Below are positions 1 through 4,756 of a stretch of DNA of 5,379 nt, one piece after another. The stretch spans positions 1-5,379 of the forward strand of contig JBBQXK010000102.1 in the NCBI GenBank assembly GCA_038209775.1. The letters run 5' to 3'. The stretch comes from JBBQXK01 sp038209775 (GTDB lineage Bacteria; Pseudomonadota; Alphaproteobacteria; Rhodobacterales; Rhodobacteraceae). A model generated the notes under the pieces. It was not told the origin of the DNA, searched no databases, and saw only the letters and a list, made by a program, of their open reading frames with translations. Position numbers and translations under genes: made by a program. Each line of letters begins with the position of its first letter. Position 1 is the stretch's first letter.

Positions 1-710
1 CCTTCAACCCGGAAACGCTCCTGGAACATGAAGTTGCCGTAACCCGGTTCGCGGAAGAATGCGGCCCCGTAAGGCTTGCCGCCCGTGGTTTCGGTGATGA
101 ACTGGCCCAACTGGTCGAAATCGGCCCAGGTCGTCGGCGGCACCGGCAGGTCGGTGCCGAATTTCTCCTTGTAGGCCGCCTGCAACGCCGGATCGCCGAG
201 GATGTCCTTGCGATAGTACAGCACGAACACGTCGCCATCATCGGGAAAGCCATAGATCTTGCCATCGACCATCATCTGATTGTCGCGGTAGGTCGGCGCA
301 ATCATCTGCAGCTCTTCGGCATAGGCGAACTTTTCGACATAGGGATCAAGCACTTCCAGCGCGCCTGCGTTCACCAGATCGGGCATCCAGGCGGGGATGA
401 CGTTCAGCGCGTCATAGGCGCCGGTGCCGCCCCGGTATTCCTGCATGATCTTGGTGAACATCTCGGCCACCGGCACTTCGATCACATTCACGTCGATGCC
501 GGTCAGCTCTTTCCACTTCGGTCCGGAAAAGTTCTTGGGGTCAAGCGATTGCAGCCCGGCCTCCCAGACGATGTTGATTGTCTGCCCCCGGTATTGCTGC
601 GCCGCCGCCACCGCTGTTTCAGCGGCCGCCTGCGCCCAGGCCGGTCGCGCGAAAAGTCCGGCAAATCCGGCCGCGAAGCCCATTCTGCCAACGTCACGTC
701 TCGTAACCAT
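1..710 (-). CDS. Extracellular solute-binding protein, family 1 (CUT1 sugar ABC transporter), C-terminus cut by window edge
   Basis: This is the periplasmic binding component of an ABC importer for a sugar or related solute. The visible 236 residues begin MVTRRDVGRMGF. A twin-arginine (R4-R5), a hydrophobic Ala/Gly/Phe stretch (11-20) and an A-W-A cleavage site after about residue 26 make a Tat-type signal peptide, so export in folded form is likely. The mature part has family-1 features: INIVWEAG near 45-52, a YDALNV strand near 99-104, GKIYGFPDDGD at 150-160 followed by LYYRKDIL (164-171), and PPTTWADFDQLG (191-202). These match the GK-YG-P / YY-KD / P-TW-E/D pattern of UgpB/MalE-like proteins. 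The start at 710 has a GGAGG Shine-Dalgarno at 716-720, five bases away. The rest of the gene lies beyond base 1. It is a CUT1-type receptor, so it does not obviously belong to the CUT2 transporter at the other end. The family call is firm; the ligand is unknown. Confidence 0.9.
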   Translation of the reverse strand, partial: MVTRRDVGRMGFAAGFAGLFARPAWAQAAAETAVAAAQQYRGQTINIVWEAGLQSLDPKNFSGPKWKELTGIDVNVIEVPVAEMFTKIMQEYRGGTGAYDALNVIPAWMPDLVNAGALEVLDPYVEKFAYAEELQMIAPTYRDNQMMVDGKIYGFPDDGDVFVLYYRKDILGDPALQAAYKEKFGTDLPVPPTTWADFDQLGQFITETTGGKPYGAAFFREPGYGNFMFQERFRVE

Positions 711-780
711 CGCATCCTCCCGTTTGTGGGCAGCGCCGTGTGGGCTGCCCGGTGATCCCGGCCATTCGGCCCTGGGGTTG
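711..780 (-). promoter_or_regulatory. Intercistronic leader of the binding-protein gene
   Basis: This 70-nt gap between the dehydrogenase stop and the binding-protein start is the only spacing in the downstream half large enough for regulation. It holds the Shine-Dalgarno of the binding protein (716-720), a strong hairpin (728-750), and a smaller GGCC/GGCC stem with a 4-nt loop (760-771). I see no convincing -35/-10 pair. The simplest reading is read-through from the upstream genes, with RNA structure adjusting expression of the binding protein, which usually needs to be made in excess over other parts. Confidence 0.4.
728..750 (-). other. Intercistronic RNA hairpin upstream of the binding-protein gene
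   Basis: Perfect 7-bp inverted repeat GGGCAGC (744-750 read on the minus strand) and GCTGCCC (728-734) around a 9-nt loop. An alternative fold pairs GCC with GGC inside the loop and leaves a 2-nt bulge. No T-tract follows, so it is not a canonical intrinsic terminator. It sits seven bases upstream of the Shine-Dalgarno of the binding-protein gene. Such hairpins next to binding-protein genes in ABC operons can act as RNA stabilisers or processing sites; that role is inferred here. Confidence 0.5.
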
Positions 781-1830
781 TTATGCTCCGTACCTCTGCC
801 CGTAACCCTCCAGTTTCGCCTTGAATCCGGGCCGGTCCAGCACGCCCCGGTTGACCACGCCGCGCGGCACGCGGCCCTTGCGCACGTCCAGCACCGCCTG
901 CACATCCGCCGCCCCGATCCCGGCAAAGCACTGATCGGTCCAGCACAGCGCGTGCGGCGTCACGATGACATTATCCAGCGCGAACAATGGGTTCGCAGGG
1001 TCGGGTGGCTCCTGTTCAAAGACATCGAGGCCCGCCCCGGCAATCGCGCGGTTCTGCAGCACCTTTGTCAGTGCAAGTTCATCCACGATCGGCCCGCGCG
1101 ATGTGTTGATGAAAAACGCCGATGGCTTCATCATTCCCAACAGATCGGCATTGACGATATGATGGGTCGCCTCGTTCAGCGGGCAGTTCACCGTGACGAT
1201 GTCGGCGCGGGCAAAAAGATCGCCCAGCGACACCAGTTCGATCCCAAGTTCCGCCGCCACCTGCGGGTCGGCATAGGGATCATGCGCGATGAAAGTCATG
1301 TCAAGCGGCCGCGCCAGCCGGAACATCTCGGCCCCGATGTTGCCAATGCCAAGCGACCCCAGCGTGCGCCCGACCAGCCCCACCCCCATATGCGCCCCGC
1401 GTGCAGCAAACCCGGGCGCCCCTTGCCGCGCCAGCCGGTCCTTGACCATCAGCCGCCCGGTCAGCGCAAAGATATAGGTCAGGATCGCCACCGCCACCGG
1501 ACGGCGCACCCCGTCGGGGGTGATCACCAGCGCAATGTCATTCTCGGTGCAAGCCGGTACGTTCACCGTGTCATAGCCGACCCCGAACCGCGCCACGACC
1601 GCCAGCCGCCCGGATTTGGGTACGCTTTCAGGCTCGAAGCGGTGAATAAGCACGATCAGCGCATCGATATCCTCAAGCTGGGCGGACTGCAGGGTGCTCG
1701 CGTTGGCAAGATACTCGACCTCGACCCCCGGCGTCGCGCGCAAGGGGGCCAGATCGAACACCGGATAGGTGGCGCTGCCATCCTCTTTGCGGAAATCGCC
1801 CGAAAGGGCCACGCGGAACGGGGCTGCCAT
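781..1830 (-). CDS. D-isomer-specific 2-hydroxyacid dehydrogenase, NAD-dependent
   Basis: This 349-residue cytoplasmic enzyme should interconvert a 2-oxoacid and the D-2-hydroxyacid using NAD(H). The flavodoxin-like substrate domain is split between the N- and C-termini, with RFGVGYDTVNVPA at 81-93. The Rossmann domain carries G-I-G-N-I-G at 161-166 and an acidic residue at the end of the second strand (D184 in AHDPY), which favours NAD over NADP. The catalytic set is present: R245 (NTSRGPIVDE), E274 (GLDVFEQEPP) and H293 (TPHALCW). The sequence after the His, CWTDQC, differs from the usual PGDH pattern and may mark a distinct subfamily. The start at 1830 shares one base with the aldolase stop (TGATG), implying translational coupling; its own Shine-Dalgarno is weak. 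The frame is open far upstream, but that stretch lies under the aldolase gene and is low-complexity basic sequence. Phosphoglycerate dehydrogenase or glyoxylate/hydroxypyruvate reductase are alternative labels; the substrate is undetermined. Confidence 0.92.
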   Translation of the reverse strand: MAAPFRVALSGDFRKEDGSATYPVFDLAPLRATPGVEVEYLANASTLQSAQLEDIDALIVLIHRFEPESVPKSGRLAVVARFGVGYDTVNVPACTENDIALVITPDGVRRPVAVAILTYIFALTGRLMVKDRLARQGAPGFAARGAHMGVGLVGRTLGSLGIGNIGAEMFRLARPLDMTFIAHDPYADPQVAAELGIELVSLGDLFARADIVTVNCPLNEATHHIVNADLLGMMKPSAFFINTSRGPIVDELALTKVLQNRAIAGAGLDVFEQEPPDPANPLFALDNVIVTPHALCWTDQCFAGIGAADVQAVLDVRKGRVPRGVVNRGVLDRPGFKAKLEGYGQRYGA

Positions 1831-2612
1831 CAGACACACCCTGCCTTCAGTTTGGATATGCCGTCCCGAAGCGCCTGTTGCAGCAGCCAGACATCTCCGG
1901 AATAGCAGCAGAAATCGAACCCCTGCTTGAAATGCGCAATGCCTGCATCGGTCGTCGGCACCAATCGCCCCAGCGCCTTGTTGTGCTTTTTCGCGGCGGC
2001 AATGATCCGGTCCATCGCGGCGGTGTAGGTCGGATGATCGAACTGGCCGGGGATGCCAAGCGAGGTCGAGAGGTCGAAATGCCCGACCCACAGGCAATCC
2101 ACCCCGTCGACCGCCGCGATGGCATCGACGTTTTCCGCGCCCTCGGCCGTTTCGATCTGGCAAAAGAAGGTCAGCCGGTCATTGGCCGCCTGCATCCGGT
2201 CGGCGACCGACGCGGTCGAGGTGGAATAGTTGTCATGCGCGATGCTGAGCGCCACGCCGCGCTTGCCTTGGGGGAAATACTTCATGTGGTCCAGCATGGC
2301 CCGCGCCTCGGCAGCGCTGCCCACCATCGGCACCATCACGCCCTCGGCCCCCACATCGCAGGCCCGCGCGATCATGGTGTAGTCCCTCGATGACGGGCGC
2401 ACGATGACCCGCACCCCTGCCGCCTCGAAATACCGGATCGCCGATTTGACCGTTTCATGCGAAAAGGCCGAATGTTCCATGTCCAGCAGCACGAAATCGC
2501 ACCCCGCGTTGTGCGCGATATGGCCGATGCCCGGCGTGGCAAATTCGACGATGAAGGTGCCGAACTTGGCCTTGCGGCTTTTCGTCATGTCTTTCAGTCC
2601 CATGGAAGCCAT
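1830..2612 (-). CDS. HpcH/HpaI family class II (metal-dependent) aldolase
   Basis: This 260-residue TIM-barrel aldolase is expected to cleave a 2-keto-(3-deoxy) hydroxy acid into pyruvate (or a similar 2-oxoacid) and an aldehyde, using a divalent metal. Family residues are in order: LLDMEHSAF with the catalytic His at H47, VRPSSRD with substrate-binding R72, GAEGVMVPMV (88-97), QIETAEGAENVDAIA with metal ligand E154, and VGHFDLSTSLG with metal ligand D180. These correspond by pattern to H45, R70, E149 and D175 of E. coli HpaI. Relatives such as HpaI, GarL and YfaU act on homoprotocatechuate intermediates, 2-dehydro-3-deoxyglucarate and 2-keto-3-deoxyrhamnonate; nothing here distinguishes among them. 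The usual GPADL is replaced by GHFDL (177-181), which suggests a subfamily. The start at 2612 is chosen because AGAGGA (2617-2622) sits four bases upstream; M4 and M9 are possible alternatives. It begins 8 nt after the upstream stop and overlaps the dehydrogenase start by one base. Confidence 0.92.
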   Translation of the reverse strand: MASMGLKDMTKSRKAKFGTFIVEFATPGIGHIAHNAGCDFVLLDMEHSAFSHETVKSAIRYFEAAGVRVIVRPSSRDYTMIARACDVGAEGVMVPMVGSAAEARAMLDHMKYFPQGKRGVALSIAHDNYSTSTASVADRMQAANDRLTFFCQIETAEGAENVDAIAAVDGVDCLWVGHFDLSTSLGIPGQFDHPTYTAAMDRIIAAAKKHNKALGRLVPTTDAGIAHFKQGFDFCCYSGDVWLLQQALRDGISKLKAGCV

Positions 2613-2620
2613 ATCGTCCT

Positions 2621-2944
2621 CTAGCGGGTTTGGGTCTGCGATCCTTCGCAGGCCAGGGTGAATTCGGAAACCGACTTGGACCGCACCAGCGGGTCGCTTT
2701 CCCGGTCGAACACATGAAAATGCGCGGCCCGCAGATGCGCCTCGAACGCCGTCCGGCTGTCGTAGATTTCATAAAGCAGGATGGTATCGGACGCCCCCTT
2801 GGGCATCAGCACGTCAAACCGCTGGCAACCCGGCTCCAGCGCGCAGGATTGCTGCGCGTTCGCGTCGATCAGCGTGCGGAACGCCGCCATGTCGCTGGCC
2901 CGGTGCAACCGGAATTCCACCGTGATGACATAGGGATCGCTCAT
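2621..2944 (-). CDS. Antibiotic biosynthesis monooxygenase (ABM) domain protein, LsrG/YgiN-like
   Basis: This small 107-residue protein has a single ferredoxin-like ABM domain. The pattern is typical: an initial strand YVITVEFRL (5-13), a helix ending before LEPGCQRFDVL (36-46), the strand ILLYEIYDS (55-63), then AFEAHLRAAHFHVF (66-79), with H70 and H75 in the usual places. Family members work as cofactor-free dimers and include quinol monooxygenase YgiN and LsrG, an isomerase acting on phosphorylated AI-2. In sugar loci such proteins are more likely isomerases or accessory enzymes than true monooxygenases; that is inference. A near-perfect AAGGAGG Shine-Dalgarno (2952-2958, 7-nt spacing) lies within the end of the regulator gene, and the start overlaps the regulator stop as ATGA. 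Its stop TAG overlaps the aldolase ribosome binding site. The substrate is unknown. Confidence 0.88.
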   Translation of the reverse strand: MSDPYVITVEFRLHRASDMAAFRTLIDANAQQSCALEPGCQRFDVLMPKGASDTILLYEIYDSRTAFEAHLRAAHFHVFDRESDPLVRSKSVSEFTLACEGSQTQTR

Positions 2945-3654
2945 GGTGCAGCCTCCTTGCCCTTGTCGTATTGCAGCATCACCAGCCGCAAATGCGCGTC
3001 CATCGCGGCCCAGGCCCGTTCGGGTGCCCGCGCGGCCACCGCGTCGTAAATCTGCTGGTGGCTGGCCAGTGCCCCTGCCGCCGCCCCCTCGATGCGCAGC
3101 GACACCTTGCGCTGCAACGTCAGCCAGCCCGCAATCGCCCCGTGCAGCGCGCCGAACACCGGGTTGGTGCCGATCTCGGCCAGCACCAGATGAAACGCCA
3201 CGTCGGTGCGCTGAAACTCGGCCATGTCGCCCAGCGCCGCCCGGTTGACCTCCAGTGCAGCACCCAGCCGCGCCACATCGGCATCGGTCGCAATCTCGGC
3301 CGCGTTGCGGGCAATAGCCGCCTCGAACACCCGCCGCGCCTCTTGAAACGCCTGTTCGCCCTGGGGCGAGGCCATCAGATGCTTGGCCGACCCCGACAGC
3401 TGATCGACCAGCACGGTGATCGTCGGGCGGGTGATGCGCGCGCGGCCCCCGGTTGACAGTTGCACGAACCCCGTCCGTTCCAACAGCAGCAACGCCTCGC
3501 GGATCGCCGGACGCCCGACGCCGAATGACGCCATCAGATCGCGCTCGGACGGAAGGTTGTCGCCCTGGGTCAGCGACCCCAGAATGATCGCCTCTTCGAT
3601 CTGAAGGGCGACATCCTCATGCACCTTACGCCGCCGGACATTCTGAAATTGCAT
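2941..3654 (-). CDS. GntR family transcriptional regulator, FadR/FCD subfamily
   Basis: This 237-residue DNA-binding regulator carries an N-terminal winged helix (about 12-78) with the GntR signature LPSERDLMASFGVGRPAIREAL (34-55; split by a Leu-Pro start and a recognition helix around 46-57), then wing residues STGGRARI. The C-terminal FCD ligand-binding domain (about 100-230) has the likely metal-site residues D151 and H155 (DVAFH), H199 (SHQQI) and H221 (MDAHL). Family members of this type bind organic or sugar acids and usually repress adjacent catabolic genes. The frame stays open to 3783, but M at 3654 is chosen. It has AGAGGG at 3661-3666, six bases upstream, and the family-like sequence begins there; the extension would run over the operator and into the permease gene. 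It is probably the first gene of its own transcript with the three genes that follow, and it likely controls itself through the inverted repeat at 3669-3694. Confidence 0.93.
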   Translation of the reverse strand: MQFQNVRRRKVHEDVALQIEEAIILGSLTQGDNLPSERDLMASFGVGRPAIREALLLLERTGFVQLSTGGRARITRPTITVLVDQLSGSAKHLMASPQGEQAFQEARRVFEAAIARNAAEIATDADVARLGAALEVNRAALGDMAEFQRTDVAFHLVLAEIGTNPVFGALHGAIAGWLTLQRKVSLRIEGAAAGALASHQQIYDAVAARAPERAWAAMDAHLRLVMLQYDKGKEAAP

Positions 3655-3668
3655 TACCAACCCTCTGT

Positions 3669-3694
3669 ACGCAGTTTCCCTATTCAAACTGCGT
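3669..3694. promoter_or_regulatory. Candidate operator: perfect 9-bp inverted repeat upstream of the GntR gene
   Basis: ACGCAGTTT (3669-3677) and AAACTGCGT (3686-3694) are exact reverse complements with an 8-nt spacer CCCTATTC. The 26-nt element ends two bases before the Shine-Dalgarno of the GntR gene and lies within the only sizeable gap near it. Dyad sites next to a GntR gene are typical autoregulatory operators. The arms do not obviously match the compact TGGT-N-ACCA core of FadR-type sites, so binding by this regulator is an inference from position and symmetry. A 5'-UTR hairpin is the alternative. Confidence 0.55.
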
Positions 3695-3714
3695 CCACTA
3701 CCCGCGCACCTGCC

Positions 3715-3738
3715 GCAAAACAACGCCCTTATCCGGGC
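3715..3738 (-). terminator. Weak intrinsic-terminator-like hairpin after the permease gene
   Basis: Four bases past the permease stop, the minus strand reads GCCC, a 6-nt loop GGATAA, then GGGC (3725-3738), followed by GTTGTTTT. The stem has only four G-C pairs plus a possible T-G wobble, and the T-tract is interrupted, so termination would be partial at best. It could attenuate read-through from the transporter genes into the regulator gene. Confidence 0.25.
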
Positions 3739-3742
3739 AACA

Positions 3743-4756
3743 CTAGTCCTTTGGGGCGCGGTACCGCACCCTTTGCGCGTCAATGAACATCGCGATCATG
3801 ATGATCAGCCCCTGGATGACCTTGATCCAGAACACCGACACCCGCATCAGGTTGAGCCCCCTGTCGATGGTGGACAAGAGCAAGACCCCCCCCAACGCCC
3901 CCAGCATCGTGCCCCGCCCACCCTGCAGGCTGACCCCGCCGATGACCGCCCCGGCAAACACGGTGAAGATGTACCCCTCGCCCAGATTGACCTGAATCGA
4001 GGCCACCCGCCCCGCCAGCATCCACCCCGCCAGCGCCGCCAGCACCCCGCTGAGCATGTAGACCTGCCGGATACGCTTGTCGGCGTCGATGCCAGAGGCC
4101 AGCGCCGCCTCCTTGTTGCCGCCGATGGCGTAAAGCTCGCGGCCAAAGCGGTGATGGTTCAACAGAACATGCCCCGCCACGAACACCAGCCCCGTCGCCA
4201 CCACCGCGACCGGGATCTTGATGATGCCCTTGATCTCGAACGCCGTGGTGTGGCCCAGCCAGTAAAACACATCTGCCGGCGGGAAGTTCAGGCCGGTCGT
4301 GGCATTGCCTTCGGTAAAGGCCAGCATCAGCCCGCGCAGGATCAACAGCATCGCCAGTGTCACGATGAAGTTGTTCATCCGGCCAACCGTAATCAGCCCG
4401 CCGATCACATAGCCGATCAGCGCCCCCATCAAGAGGATGACCAGAATCGACAGGTACGGGCTGACCAACAGCCCCCCACCCCAGAACGGCGACAATGCGG
4501 GCACGATCAGCCAGATGCCGAACAGCGCCGCCAGCCCCAGCGTCGATTCCGACGAAAGGTCAAAGTTGCCCGAGATCAGCACGAACGTCTGCCCCACCAC
4601 CAGCACCCCCAACACCGCCGCCGCCGACAGGATGTTGGTGATGTTGATCTGGGTCAGGAAATGCGGGCTTTGCGACATGAAGAACAGAAAGACCAGCGCA
4701 AGGATCACCCAGATCAGGTGATCCAAAAGAAAGGGTATGTACCTAGACAGCTTCAT
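3743..4756 (-). CDS. CUT2-type sugar ABC transporter permease (RbsC/AraH/XylH family)
   Basis: This 337-residue inner-membrane protein forms the channel of a monosaccharide-type ABC importer. It has many hydrophobic segments, for example near 14-28, 42-62, 72-90, 101-124, 129-147, 181-199, 233-250, 262-276, 283-297 and 309-325. The family loop that contacts the ATPase is clear: GRELYAIGGNKEAALASGI (205-223). The conserved SLQGGRGTMLGALGG (276-290) also fits branched-chain/ribose-type permeases. Length is usual for the family. It begins inside the end of the ATPase gene (14-nt overlap) with GGAG at 4764-4767, seven bases before the start, indicating coupled translation. Only one permease is seen, so a homodimer is likely unless a partner lies outside the window. 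The sugar transported cannot be read from the sequence. Confidence 0.95.
   Translation of the reverse strand: MKLSRYIPFLLDHLIWVILALVFLFFMSQSPHFLTQINITNILSAAAVLGVLVVGQTFVLISGNFDLSSESTLGLAALFGIWLIVPALSPFWGGGLLVSPYLSILVILLMGALIGYVIGGLITVGRMNNFIVTLAMLLILRGLMLAFTEGNATTGLNFPPADVFYWLGHTTAFEIKGIIKIPVAVVATGLVFVAGHVLLNHHRFGRELYAIGGNKEAALASGIDADKRIRQVYMLSGVLAALAGWMLAGRVASIQVNLGEGYIFTVFAGAVIGGVSLQGGRGTMLGALGGVLLLSTIDRGLNLMRVSVFWIKVIQGLIIMIAMFIDAQRVRYRAPKD

Larger units (their letters stand above)
3655..3742 (-). promoter_or_regulatory. Candidate promoter region of the regulator-aldolase-dehydrogenase genes
   Basis: This 88-nt non-coding gap separates the permease stop from the regulator start. In transcription order it holds a weak hairpin (3725-3738), a possible but poor sigma-70-like pair (TTGTTT at 3718-3723 and TAGTGG at 3695-3700, 17-nt spacing), a perfect 9-bp inverted repeat (3669-3694), and the regulator ribosome binding site (3661-3666). 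The order fits an autoregulated promoter in which the repressor covers the transcription start. The -10 match is weak, so the exact promoter is uncertain. Confidence 0.45.

Noticed and set aside
728..750. Rho-independent terminator after the dehydrogenase gene
   Set aside because: The stem is good, but the following minus-strand sequence is ACAAACGGGAGG with no T-tract, and it leads straight into the next ribosome binding site.
503..946. 147-residue minus-strand frame overlapping the binding-protein start
   Set aside because: It crosses the intergenic gap in another frame, is Arg/Gly-rich and conflicts with the well-supported binding protein and dehydrogenase.
424..1905. 493-residue plus-strand open frame
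   Set aside because: It runs antisense to the binding protein, the dehydrogenase and the aldolase end, has low-complexity Arg/His/Pro/Gln-rich sequence and resembles no family. Long antisense frames are usual in high-GC DNA.
1831..2163. N-terminal extension of the dehydrogenase frame
   Set aside because: The extra 111 residues lie entirely under the aldolase gene and are Arg-rich low-complexity sequence. The family fold starts at the Met at 1830, which overlaps the aldolase stop in a typical coupled junction.
3655..3783. Extension of the GntR protein by 43 residues
   Set aside because: It would overlap the permease end and the inverted repeat. The extension has no family similarity, and the Met at 3654 has a well-placed ribosome binding site.
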